Below, one piece after another: positions 23,353-33,639 of a stretch of 64,000 bases of DNA (the first letter of the stretch is position 1; every line of letters starts with the position of its first letter). Below the pieces are notes generated by a model, which worked only from the letters and a program-made list of their open reading frames with translations, had not been told where the DNA came from and did no database searches. The position numbers and the translations under genes are program-made. This stretch comes from Dichetophora obliterata (Eukaryota > Arthropoda > Insecta > Diptera > Sciomyzidae), in the NCBI GenBank assembly GCA_963920525.1, contig OY986438.1, forward strand, positions 129,884,420 to 129,948,419, in the 5' to 3' direction.

Positions 23353-23455
23353 CTTTATTTTGTATCACGAAAAAGCACACCAACGATATCAGAAATTCTA
23401 TTGCTGATCATGTCTTGCTTGTCATTGGTGTGCATTTTTGTGATACAAAATAAGG
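23353..23455. repeat. hairpin-forming inverted repeat (34-bp arms)
   Basis: The arms ctttattttgtatcacgaaa (from 23,353) and tttgtgatacaaaataagg (ending 23,455), with agcacaccaa and ttggtgtgca next to the loop, pair over about 34 bp with three or four mismatches around a 35-nt loop. No terminal duplication is visible. It could be a miniature fold-back element. Confidence 0.7.
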
Positions 23456-26400
23456 CAGTAAGTCTATCCTACCACTTTCGCCATCTTTACGACTTACCTT
23501 TTATCTATTTGTATCCTATATATTAAAATTATTTAGCTGGATGGAAATGCTACAAAATTCAAAACTTAATTTTAGTAATTATAGTAAAAAGAATTTACTT
23601 CAAAGTGCTCTCAGGCTAGAAATGTAAATGTTCAGAATTTATACCTAATATTATTTAATATAACCATGTCCAATTAACCCATACAACGCTAATTGCAACA
23701 AATTATTTAGTATCCATTATTCTGTGCACGCAATTAAACTGTGCAAACTTGCACTCAACTGCCAAATCGTGACAATTACGTAGCGCCCACAAGTATGCAA
23801 CAAATCACACAGACAAGATTTCATATGCAAACAATTTGTAATATTAACCCTCCCTTCACTTCTTTCAAAATTGTTGGTGTGGTTTTGATAGAGTGAGGAG
23901 TTGACTGCAAACATGTCAAACCACCATGTCATGAACCATATCAACTCCTTACTCTACTCCATCGTTCCATTCCACACCCATCTACTCAACACCAAGTCAC
24001 TTTATTTTGCCACTTTGCTTGGCATTGCATGTTCTTCGGCTTGAGCATCGCGTGCATTTGACATGTCAATTTGTCACAGTTGCATTTTTTACTCTTTACA
24101 CTACACAACCAAGCTGTCAGAATATATCGAAAGTTGGCTTAGTTGGCACACCTGGCCACCTGGCTACATCTATGTAAGTATGCAAATATTAAGCACTGGT
24201 GCTCGAAATGATTAAATATTAACTCATTGTTGGCCAACGATTTGTGACACTTTTTTAGTTGGTATGCAAATAGTTACTTTTTTTAAATTGATGTATAACT
24301 AGAATAAAGAAGGCATTTATTGTGACTGTTTCAGTCCGCACATTTATTAAAGAATTCTTCTGGTCTACTTTGTTTCCTAAACAGACGATTATTTTTAGAA
24401 AACACGAACAATTCGCTACTTCTTTTACCCATCTTATTTTAGTCCAGTAAAAACAATGTTGAAAACACCCAGTATTAAAAGTTTTGCAAAATTTTAAGAC
24501 TTCGTCTTATTTAAATCAATTTGCAATCTCTACTAATTTTTATGTTGCCTTTAGCAAGGATTTATTCAGTTCGAAAATTAAATCAATTAAAATGCACTCA
24601 AAATTTGTTTAGTCGGGCATAATAAATATGCTTCAAATATCATATTCAATACACTTCTTTAGTTAAACTAAATTGCATTTAGAATTCAAAAATTGATGAT
24701 AATAAATTGAAATAATAAATATGTCCTCGGGAAATTCTAAACAATTAGCTAAATAAACATTCAAGCACGGACGAATCGTTAACAGGGTGTCAAGCGAAGC
24801 ATTAATTTCGCAGAACGAGCAAGAAAATGACAATTATAAATATCGATTTGAATATATATGGAAATGTATTTCACAAAAAGATCAAACTGAGCCGAAATAG
24901 AATAAAAGTTAAAGTGAGAGTTACTATAGGATTAAGAATAAGAATAAGTTATAGGTTGAGGTGACCGACTCTTACTCTTACTCTTGCGCTAACTGTAACT
25001 GTAATTCTTACCCTTACTTTAACTATAATTTTTTCTCTTACTTTACTCTGTTATTATTATTTTTTATACTTTGTCATTGTTTTTTTCATTTATAAGAGTT
25101 TAACTTTAATAACTTTCAGAAGTTATTTGATTTAAACAAAGCTTTTGATAGAAGTAAAACCTTTACGTAAAATACAAAGAAAACCAAAAAATAATTTGAA
25201 GCCCAGTCATTGCGGCATCAAGTCAAAATAAATAGATAATGTTGTGCCTATTAAAATATTATTAAATTCATTCGCGTCAATTAGCTATAGTCTTTAATTT
25301 TTTATACCACATCGTTAATATCTGAAATATGTTGTTACAATAAAATACACACTTTTGTGGCAAATAAAGAACAGGCTCCTCGAGTTTTGTTGTAGTATGA
25401 AATGAGTGTTCATTAAAACGAAACTCAACACAGAACATACACTCACACTCACACTTATAGACTTACACACGCACACTAATAAAACTCGGTTAAGTTAAGC
25501 TGCGCGATTGTCAACCAAAAATTGATAAAATTAACAACTTAATTTATGTAAATCGATAAAGTGGGAACGAGGCAGTAATGTGAGGATGCGTGGCTTAAGG
25601 GCAAAAGTTAAACAAATTGAATACAACAAGGATAAAAAGGACATAAAAGAACTAAAAAAAATTTAAACAAGAGAAATATAGTGTTTTTGTAGGCATTGAA
25701 AACGTTCGAAACGAGAGTTGTTAACAGCGGCAGCTTGATTCCAAAAATGACAAACAGATAGACGGACTAGCGGAAAGACATTAATGATAGAAGGGCTTAA
25801 AGCAGTAAAAGGCAGCAGAACTGCCAAAGTAAGTGCGTTGAAGGGGACTGAAACTGACATTTTTGTTATAAGATTTAACCATTTTTCTGTGGATTTCGTT
25901 TAAATTGCAATTAAAATCAAAAAGGCTAACATTTTTTTACAGAAATGTAAGGAGAAAAACTAAAATGACTTCTATGTGCCGGATGTCTGATACGCAATAT
26001 GTCGTTAGACGTTAAAAGCATTTGGCCAACACAATTTGATGAAATGGCTAAGTGCAGGATGTGCGAATAGGGCGAATAGTAAAGTCAATTAGTAGGGTTT
26101 TTTTATAGGATTTTCCTTTTTATTCAGACAGATTAAACAGAAATCTACACTCTTGTAGGAGACGCTAAAATTAATGAGCAGAAACTGACAGAATGCACAG
26201 TGCCCAAAACAACCTAATAAACTAGAACACAATCCATAAGATTTATCTATAATTGCCACCAAAAAAGAAATATGAAAACCATAGAGAATATCATTTTAAA
26301 ACATTTTGAATTTTTTTTTAGGTAAACTATCATATTTAAAAAAAGAATATTTTTTAATAACAAAACGTGTTAATCTTAAGAGATTTCCTCTTGTTTTTTT

Positions 26401-26555
26401 AATGATAAGACTTATTAATTTTATGATAGTTATTACCTTTACATAATAAATTTCACAAGTGTTCTTATTTAATTTATTTATAAAACATAAAGTTTTTAAT
26501 AGTAAATTTATTATTTTTAAGATGAAAATTTATTGTCTTAACTCATTGTTTAACA

Positions 26556-26925
26556 GGCGGCCTTGATAGTCTAGTGGTAGTGTGCTTGACTGTCACCCTG
26601 GGGTCCCGGGTTCGAATCCTGACCGGGCCGTGGTCCTAGGCTTTAACCTTTCCTTATTTTTTTATAAAAATTAACCTTAAAACACATCAGTTTACGACGA
26701 AAAGTTTTAATTAGTGGTGGTAGCAAAATTTTGTGAAGATTAACGCTTAGTAACTTGATTTAACTCTGGTCAAGGCATAACACTGGCTTCAGATTCAATA
26801 TCACTAATGGTTCACTTAAATACTACCTTCATTCATGCTGTGGTATCACAACGGACCAATATTTTGGTGTAAGTTGGCCAATATAAAAACCTGCCACCAC
26901 CTTAACCTAACCTAACTTATTGGTG
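26556..26925 (+). mobile_element. tRNA-derived SINE (tRNA-Asp-like head, AACCTAACCTAAC tail)
   Basis: The first 73 nt (26,558-26,630) fold like a tRNA. The ends cggcctt and cgggccg pair over at least five positions, an A-box-like tagtctagtgg lies at 26,568-26,578, a perfect B box ggttcgaatcc lies at about 26,609-26,619, and the anticodon loop ctgtcac (GTC, Asp) is present. The anticodon stem is poorly paired, so it is not a working tRNA gene. An unrelated body of about 290 bp follows, ending in ttaacctaacctaactt. Internal RNA polymerase III boxes, a tRNA-unrelated body and a short repetitive tail are the SINE design. Such elements move using a partner LINE's RT. No convincing TSD was found. 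Confidence 0.72.
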
Positions 26926-26946
26926 TTAATAAGAAAACTTATAAGA

Positions 26947-28205
26947 GGTATTCACACTGAATTGCGTAGTTGGGTATCGGTAGATTGAGCACTTTTGGTT
27001 ATTGCGAGCACCCTAAATTGCAATTAAGTACTTTGTAGAATAGTTTTGGGTAGTGCTTCATGTTTGTTTGATCTCCCTGGTTTACATAACTGATGAGAGA
27101 CGAGTGACAGCTTGAAGATGGTTGCCACCAATTTTTTTTTGTCATTTTATGTGCGAAAAATTTAAGCCATTATTTGGGCGTAAAAAGTTATTACATATAC
27201 GAGTAATTTTTAATATGAACTTCGCAGCATTTTATCATACATTAATAATCCCAGGCATACGTTGCCCTGCCACAGACCGCCTTGCTGCCAAATAAGAATT
27301 TTCATGTCAATCTGAAAACATAATTTTATATATTTGAACCGGCATAACTGTAGTGCGACCACGCCCATTTTTAGTTCAATTTCCGAAATGAACCATATGA
27401 ACTAAATTACCTAATTTTAATTTTAATCCGATCGTCCAAAATATTACATTTTTATTTATGTAGGGCCGATAAAAGGGGGTGTGGTAAAACATTTGTCCTA
27501 AACCACTAATACTCCAAAAAAATCGACTGCCAAAATTGAAGCTCAATTTAGCTTATACATGGTGCACTTTGCTTCACGCCACGTTTATCCCTTGAAAATG
27601 GGGCGTTAACATTAACAGTAACCATACGATCTAAATTACCAAATTTTAGTCTAATATGACCCAAACCTTCTGAAATATGGCATTTTTATTGATTTGTGGG
27701 CGGTAAAGGGGTTGTGACATTTTGTTTCTATTAAGCAGGATATTATCTTTAATAGCAGATATTGTTCCTGGTCTTAGGTGGTACAGTTAATGATATCTTA
27801 AGAGACACCGCACTAACGATTTAAATTTATATAGAAGTGCGGTAAAAGTTGGCGTGGCAACCACCACTTGGTCTCGTAACACTCACACCAAATTTCATTA
27901 TAAATACATGCACAGCTCAGGAATTATTATAATTTCTGAAAAGACCACACCCATTTTTTATTGAGTTTCCGATAGTAAACATACAAACTAAATTACAAAA
28001 TGTTAGTCCAATACACACAAATTCGTCTGAATTGACTGATTTGTGGGTGGTAATTGTGGGTCTAGCAATTTTTTTTATGAATTGAGATATTAGCCTTAAC
28101 AACAAAAGTTGTAAATTATTGCCTATTTTTGCAAAAGGCACATTACAAAAACAAAATGCATTTGCCAATCTACCCATCTATCCAAGTCAGTGTGAATACC
28201 CATGT
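26947..28205. mobile_element. non-autonomous DNA element with GGTATTCACACTGA terminal repeats
   Basis: The left end (ggtattcacactgaattg, 26,948 on) and the right end read inward (gggtattcacactgacttgg, ending at about 28,203) share the 14-bp ggtattcacactga. Weaker similarity follows (tagttgggtatcggtagatt against tagatgggtagattgg). The interior holds two or three diverged units with accacgcccattttt / aaattacaaaatgttagtc at about 27,360, 27,600 and 27,945. There is no transposase and no clear TSD, so the superfamily is undetermined. Confidence 0.5.
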
Positions 28206-28535
28206 TGTTTTTAAACATTTTTTTGTTTTTAAAAATAACATTAACCTGAAAATATACTTTTTGGAAATATGAAAAACACTTTTTTGAGGATTTTATTACA
28301 ACTTCTTTATGTAGTAAAGTCATTGTTAAATTGATTAAATTTTTAGAAAACTTAAAAAAATGAAAAATTTATAAAATGAAAATAGTTACATACAAATTTT
28401 TTATATTAAAAATTAATGTAATGACTGACTTACAAGCCGTTTCTTTAATATAAACAGTCAAAACTTATAGAAAACATTTCATGTAAATGTTGATTTTATA
28501 TGATTTAAATATAAATTCTAAATGTTTGATAAAAA
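28206..28535. other. AT-rich spacer before the gypsy remnant
   Basis: No gene or repeat is recognised here. Confidence 0.5.
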
Positions 28536-28712
28536 TTTGTGGTGTCCGAAGTAAAACGACCAGCTTCAAGTTTACTTAACGACTGACTTTATTTTCTCAC
28601 TTAAAATCTAAAAAGGTGCATTGAGTAAAAACTCTAAACTTACGATATAAACAAAAGATAAATTATAGAGAGAAAATAGCTTTAGATATCAAATTCACAT
28701 ATCTAACTCGCT
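28536..28712 (-). repeat. possible 3' LTR of the gypsy remnant
   Basis: On the minus strand a purine-rich tract, taagggggagcgag (28,708-28,721), lies downstream of the pol fragment and is followed by agttagatatgtgaatttg, which then runs to about 28,540. A polypurine tract right before an LTR that begins agtta is typical of gypsy-group elements, where it primes plus-strand DNA synthesis. The far end of the LTR is not defined, since no second LTR or TSD is present in the window. Confidence 0.45.
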
Positions 28713-28793
28713 CCCCCTTATTTTTTGATTTATTATACATAAAAATAAATTATAATTGTGAAAATATAAAAATCTATAAGAGTACATTTATAA

Positions 28794-29111
28794 TCAATTA
28801 ACAGATACATTATAAACTTCATTTCTTAAATATTTATTTATTTGAATAATGTTCAAACATTTTATATATATTTTATTTAAATTTTTTTTTATTACTATTA
28901 TTAAAAGAAAAATTAAAGAATTTGATATAGTACATAACATAGCATACAATAGCAGATATAGTACATAGCATACAAATTTGAATAAGTACATAATTTGTTC
29001 TTTACTCAATACTCGAGTAAAAATGTTTTCATTTCTTTCATTTTTACTGGAAACATTCTGATCATTTAATACAATTTGTTCATTGTCTTTTAATACATGT
29101 TCATTTGACAA
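28794..29111 (-). other. open frame between gypsy pol fragment and LTR, one hydrophobic segment
   Basis: A 105-codon open stretch downstream of integrase. Residues of about 45-73 are strongly hydrophobic (YVLYLLLYAMLCTISNSLIF), consistent with a membrane segment, followed by a basic stretch. It lies where a third gene would be in an envelope-bearing gypsy element but is far shorter than such a gene. It may be the remnant of one or a chance AT-rich frame. Confidence 0.35.
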
Positions 29112-29130
29112 GCTATTATTTTCAGTTGAC

Positions 29131-30304
29131 TTAAAGATAAAGAAGTTCAGCTGTTGAGTTCGTTATTGTTTTTGGCGTGCAATACACAATACCTTGCGCT
29201 TTAGCATTAGAATTAATATCAACAACAGAATTTTCTCCCACCCCGGTTCTTATTTGATGAGTGTGTTGCTTTATAAATCTATTATTAAATAAAGTGCAAT
29301 AATATGAACGTGGCCCAGTTTTTTCTTTTATAACGGTTGGAGACCATGATTTTTTATTGGGATTAGAATAGTCGCCAATAAAGACGTATTGTCTTTGCTC
29401 AAATTCGATTGACCTTTTACCTTTATAATTATAAATACTTTTTTCTTGATTCCGAAGAATAGTATCTTTAATAAGCGGAGGTCTAATTAGATCAAATCGC
29501 GTTCTTATTGACCTTCCGAGAAATACTTGAGCAGGACTCTCATTTGTAGTACAATGTTTCGTATTTCTATAATCCATCAGAAATCTATTTAAAATTACAT
29601 CAAAATTTTCATCATTGTTGGAAAATAAATGTGCATAAATGGATTTTTTTACGACCGTATCTACAATACCAAAACGACAAAAAATTTCTTTTAATTTTGT
29701 GAATACAAAATTTGAAGTTATATCTCTAGTTTTAAAAACTTCGATTCACTTCGAATATGAGTCGATGATTACAAAAAGATAATAATTTTTTAATTAGTTT
29801 TTATGATCTATTGAATAATTACATGAATTAAGATTGTGAGCTTTAGATCAAGTGAGTTTTCAAGAAGGCAACAACAACAACAACAACTCTGTATAGAGTC
29901 CATCACTCATAAGAATGAAGGTGAATGAGAGGTTTTGCACATTCATATGCTAGTTTAAACAGTGAGTTGATCACAGCTTAATCACTCAAAGACTACTGAA
30001 GAGGAATATGTAGAGATTTCCGAAACAGACTGTCTAGTCAGCTAAGTGATTGACTCTATACAGAGTTGTTGTTGTTGTTGTTGCCTTCTTGAAAACTCAC
30101 TTGATCTAAAGCTCACAATCTTAATTCATAATAATTTTTTATTGGACCAGCAAAGTCTATGTGCATCCTTTGCCACACAGAATTTGTTGGTTTCCATGGA
30201 ATAAGTTGACTTTTTTCTGAACTTGGTAAAAGTCTTTGGCAATGGACACAAGATTTAACTAAGTCTTCAATGTCCATATCCTATTTTAGCCACCAAACAA
30301 AAGA
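29131..30304 (-). pseudogene. gypsy (Ty3) retrotransposon integrase fragment, interrupted and deleted
   Basis: The minus strand reads the C-terminal part of a gypsy-group pol. From 30,304 downward there are a zinc-binding CVHCQ motif, WQRMHIDFAGP, and, after the inserted fold-back element, FVIIDSYSKWIEVF, the start of the catalytic core. The core then breaks near 29,655: the segment with the second catalytic Asp is missing, and sequence resumes at the end of the core and the tail (DYRNTKHCTTNESPAQVFLG, RTRFDLIRPP). Integrase joins reverse-transcribed element DNA to the host genome. The upstream RT and protease are absent, because a LINE fragment begins at 30,306. The copy is an inert 5'-truncated remnant. 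Confidence 0.82.
29779..30141. mobile_element. fold-back element (CAACAA/GTTGTT family, copy B) inserted in gypsy integrase
   Basis: The insert (29,793-30,127, 335 bp) is flanked by the 14-bp direct repeat ataataattttttA at 29,779-29,792 and 30,128-30,141, and removing it with one repeat restores the integrase reading. Its arms (gctttagatcaagtgagttt and aaactcacttgatctaaagc, followed by gaaggcaacaac and gttgttgccttc) form an inverted repeat of about 75 bp at 29,829-29,905 and 30,053-30,127. About 35 bp of extra sequence lies outside the left arm. The 14-bp duplication is long for a cut-and-paste transposon and closer to what target-primed insertion gives. It has no coding capacity. Confidence 0.75.
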
Positions 30305-30305
30305 T

Positions 30306-30935
30306 CTGAGATGTCGATGTCAGCGTACAGCTCATACAGTTCATCATTCCACCGTATTCGGTACTCGCCATTGACGCAGATTGGTCCGTAGATCTTACGA
30401 AGAATCTTTCTCTTGAATGCATAAAGTAGGACGGGCACACAGTAAAAAATATGAGCATAAATTTTATACTATTTTGTATACATATAAATCCAAACAAAAA
30501 ATGTTTTAAAATTTATACCATCAAATCTTATAAATTTTTCCAGACCATTTTTCTCGTCAGACCAATCGAAACCACTATATTTATACATTTCCCGATTTCG
30601 GTGAATTTTTTCCCTTCGAACCAGAATATATTTTAATTTACACATGATATCCATGTAAAATTTTTAAATTATATTTGTTTTATTATTTTTATAATATTGA
30701 GTGATATAAAATTTATAAATTATTTGGAATAAAAAAAGTTTATATTATACAAATGTTATAAAAAATATAAAATTTACCCTCAAATTTTTTACTGTGCATG
30801 ATGAGCGATTTATAGACCGTGATTTTCGTTCGTCGACAGAGGGCTCTGCTTCTCAATTGCCTACTGAGCCCAAAGTAACACCTGTTGGCAAGAGTTATTC
30901 TTCGTTTGATCTCAATATTTCAATAAGGCTAAAGC
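30306..30935 (-). pseudogene. RTE-like LINE fragment (RT C-terminus), split by a MITE
   Basis: On the minus strand this fragment is nearly identical to part of the LINE at 40,934-41,807: 30,306-30,415 matches reversed 41,420-41,530 (ILRKIYGPICVNGEYRIRWN region), and 30,797-30,935 matches reversed 41,240-41,370. About 58 bp present in the other copy is missing at about 30,420. A MITE occupies 30,438-30,796. Neither the RT catalytic box nor the ends are present. It abuts the truncated gypsy fragment at 30,305, so the junction is a rearrangement or an insertion with deletion. Confidence 0.85.
30436..30798. mobile_element. 359-bp MITE, ends CACAGTAAAAAAT, 2-bp CA duplication
   Basis: The element (30,438-30,796) begins cacagtaaaaaatatgag and ends ctcaaattttttactgtg, an inverted repeat of about 30 bp with a few mismatches. 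It interrupts the RTE-like LINE fragment. The uninterrupted relative at 41.35 kb reads gacgggcatgatgag, so the insert duplicates only ca. Its interior is AT-rich with no coding. A 2-bp duplication points to the Tc1/mariner-like mode, although the base pair is CA rather than the usual TA. Confidence 0.8.
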
Positions 30936-31071
30936 CTTAGTTTTGAAAATTCCCAAGTGCGATTCATGGAGTAATTGTAGTATTGCATATCGGAGTTTTT
31001 GTGGTACAATAACTCTGTATCCCCAAAGCAAACAACAGTGATCTATACATAACTGAACATCTTTGCTAATA
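30936..31071. other. short spacer
   Basis: Nothing is recognised here. Confidence 0.4.
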
Positions 31072-31468
31072 TACACTCAGGGAAAAATCGCAACGTAAAA
31101 TTAAATAATATCATGTTAATTTTACGTTGCTCCATTTTTAAGAAATCATCTTTAAATTCACATTGAAATCCTTTAAATCAAATATGAAAATATTTGATCT
31201 CCAATAAGAAGTGCAAAAACTTCAAAATAAATGGTGATCCACTATAGTTATTATATTCTTTAAAGTGCATCCACTTCGAAATTAAGTTGAAAAATAACAT
31301 GGTTTATTTTTAAGTTGTCAGTAGTGAAAACGAAGTAGAAAATATACATTTTAAAGTGGAAGACACTTCAATTTGAAGTGCATGTGCATGTGTGCATGTG
31401 TTCAGCATAATTTCGTTGCAATCGTGCAAATAGTAATAGTAAGTGAAAATTAGTGAAGATTAAAAAAA

Positions 31469-31615
31469 ATGGAAAATATTCAACATATTAATGAATTTGG
31501 CCAAGTTCTTAACTTGGACACAATACTTGTCAACAGTGAGGACGAATTTACAAATTTGGAAGAATACGATGTTAAATTCGCTAGTCTGCTTAAAGATTTT
31601 GAGTTGGAAAGGTAA
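31469..31615 (+). CDS. short exon-like ORF inside mariner-like element (48 codons)
   Basis: ATG at 31,469 stands in a favourable context (aaaaaaatgg). The 48-codon frame has varied, coding-like composition with many acidic residues (ENIQHINEFGQVLNLDTI; NLEEYDVKFASLLKDFELER). It ends with the stop taa at 31,613-31,615, but that stop lies within gaaag|gtaaaaac, a plausible 5' splice site, so it could be the first exon of a longer transcript. Upstream sequence has no in-frame extension of note. I do not recognise the protein. It may be the first exon of the parent transposon's own gene kept after internal deletion, a captured host exon, or chance. Confidence 0.35.
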   Translation: MENIQHINEFGQVLNLDTILVNSEDEFTNLEEYDVKFASLLKDFELER

Positions 31616-32078
31616 AAACCAAATGAATAATGGTAAAACGTATGTGAGAAATACATTTTTTAAATAATTTTTAAAATCATAATTCTCTTATATAAATGAA
31701 ATATATCGAATTATCATATAATTTTTTAGAAAAATGTACCACATTTATTCTTATACTTTAATAAAAGAACATTTCTATAAACACTAATTTTGTTTTATTT
31801 ATTTGAATTTGTTTCACGGACCCTGTAACAGTTCACAATCAAAAATGTTAAGTATTTAATTTAAAGTGAAAATCAATTTGATTCGTTATTGCAAGGACGT
31901 GCAATGAAAGTAGAAAATACCTTACTTCAAAGTTATAACGCATTTAAAAATAAATACTTTAGTATTCCAATTGAATATGCTTGCTCTTTGAATTAAATAT
32001 AAATCTACGTTAAGTTAAAGTCTAATACTTATCATTTTAAGGTGCATAGCACTTTAGTTTATCACTTTAGCATTTTTA

Positions 32079-32263
32079 ATCAAAGATAACCACTTCAATT
32101 CAAGTATTTTTCGGAATGATTTGGCACCAAACATGAAAATATTCAATTCAAAGTATAAACACATATATTCAGTTTTATGTTGTTTCCACTTTGAATTGAA
32201 TATTTTCGTGTTTGGTGCCAAATCATTCCGAAAAATACATGAATTGAAGTGGTTATCTTTGAT
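32079..32263. repeat. hairpin, 76-bp arms, 33-nt loop
   Basis: The arms 32,079-32,154 and 32,188-32,263 are reverse complements with two mismatches (caattcaagtatttttcgga against tccgaaaaatacatgaattg; ccaaacatgaaaat against attttcgtgtttgg). The near-perfect pairing means the inversion is young or kept by gene conversion. Transcription through it would yield a long double-stranded hairpin RNA. Confidence 0.9.
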
Positions 32264-32289
32264 TTTACGTTGTTTTTTTGCTTAGTGTA

Positions 32290-32600
32290 TAATAGCAAAT
32301 ATTGTATCAAATTGATGCCAACAAGTATAAAATATTGTAATATTTTAAATTTTTTATAATTTAAAACAAAATAAAATTGAAATATAATACAGCATGTCTT
32401 AAAAATTAAATATAATATCACAATAGTATCGAATTAATTGCAAGGGTATAAAATATCGTTAAAAATTAAACTAAAAATATATTAAAAAATGTTGTAATCA
32501 ATTAATGTTATTGATATGTTATTAAATTTAATACTTTTTAAATTAAAAATCTTTGAAATACTTTGCTTGTATAAAAATGTATTCCAAGATTTTCAACCGT
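32290..32600. repeat. AT-rich dispersed repeat, copy 1 (related to 42,270-42,595)
   Basis: acagcatgtcttaaaaatta, atcacaatagtatcgaatt, cataaaatatcgtt and gaaatactttgcttgtata, ending tcaaccgtgta, occur here and, in the same order, at 42,395-42,595. It is an interspersed repeat with no coding capacity and undefined ends. Confidence 0.7.
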
Positions 32601-33630
32601 GTAGCTTTAAAAATATCATAAACAGTTTTAACGTTAAACTCGTAGGTCTAACGCTATGTGACTGTTCATGTCTAAACAGTGCAAAAAAGAAATATCTTAC
32701 TATCAGTAGATTTTTTTAAGGCAAAAGCGATAAAAACAAAGTCATCTTTATGAAGATATTTTCTAAAAAAGTATATATTAGATATAGACAAAAAAATTTA
32801 ATTTGCACATTAATATTAATTTTACGTTATCAGTTTAAATAAAAAAATTAAAACATAGTTTGTATGTATAAAGATGGCACTGAAAATGGTGTGCTTAAAA
32901 AAATGTGAAAACCGGGCCACATCAAAGCTCGGCTCCAGATAGTCTAAAAAAAATGCATTCGAAAGTAAATCCTTGAATACACATCATTTACCAAAATGGA
33001 ATGGAAGTATGGAAAATTAGGAAGCGTTGGAAAAAATCAAAAAAGTGACGTTATATTCTGACCAATTTGACCATATTGTTTGCGTATAAAATAAAAAAAG
33101 TATTCCAAAGACGCTAATTTTGGTAAATAATGTGTAGAATTACATAATAAATAAATTTAAAAAAATATTAAAACTGGTTGATTAGTTTGCTTGTTGAAAT
33201 TGAAAATCAAATTGGTTTGGATGATCCAAAGTTAAAATGAAATTTTCTGTTTAATATTCATAAATTTCGTTTCCAAAAAGCAGCTCTTAATGTGAATTAG
33301 TAAAAAAGAGAAGCATTAGCAAAGACATCAAAGAAACTGATTACTACATTCTGATTTAATCTCCTTCGTCTTTACTCTCCTGAAGGACCTCCTTCGTGTT
33401 AAATACGTAAATTTTTAATAAAATCAAAACTGAATCTCAGTTTTGTTAAATACAAGCTCCGGATTATATTTATCATTTAATATTTTGCCACCAAGACTGA
33501 AAGCTGAAACAAAGAGTGGTATTTTTTTTTTTGGAAGCTATAATAAGTGGTATTTTTACTGTTATTCAGAACAATAACATTTCTTTCTGTATTTAAAAGA
33601 CATCCTATTAAAGATGAGTGCTAATATGAT
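32601..33630. other. AT-rich sequence, nothing recognised
   Basis: About 1 kb with no gene. It contains short stop-rich frames only. Confidence 0.5.
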
Positions 33631-33639
33631 TTTCACATG

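Larger units (their letters stand above)
21226..26555. other. AT-rich intergenic DNA without supported genes
   Basis: About 5.3 kb with no coding signature. Recognisable pieces are a copy of the CAACAA/GTTGTT repeat (21,840-22,010), a short TA run at 22,930-22,945, an inverted repeat at 23,353-23,455 and simple Tyr-rich strings (gactcttactcttactc, about 24,965-25,080). The open stretches at 22,223-22,615, 23,717-23,944 and 25,663-25,860 lack motifs or coding character. The 23.7-24.2 kb part is less AT-rich and could be host intronic or intergenic sequence. Confidence 0.5.
31072..32289. mobile_element. mariner-like non-autonomous element, 1.2 kb, TA-flanked
   Basis: The ends read inward are cactcagggaaaaatcgcaa and cactaagcaaaaaaacaacg, both continuing as cgtaaaat, and ta stands outside each (31,072-31,073 and 32,288-32,289). 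This matches a Tc1/mariner-type insertion of 1214 bp. No transposase was found. It contains a 48-codon coding-like segment ending at a splice-donor-like site (31,469-31,615) and a long hairpin near its right end. The terms 'cacttcaa' and 'ttgaagtg' recur throughout, suggesting degenerate internal inverted repeats. Confidence 0.65.

Noticed and set aside
26558..26630. Functional tRNA-Asp gene
   Set aside because: The anticodon stem is poorly paired and the T stem imperfect, and an unrelated SINE-like body with a repetitive tail follows directly.
28794..29111. Envelope gene of the gypsy remnant
   Set aside because: Far too short and carrying one hydrophobic segment only; it was listed as an unidentified frame instead.
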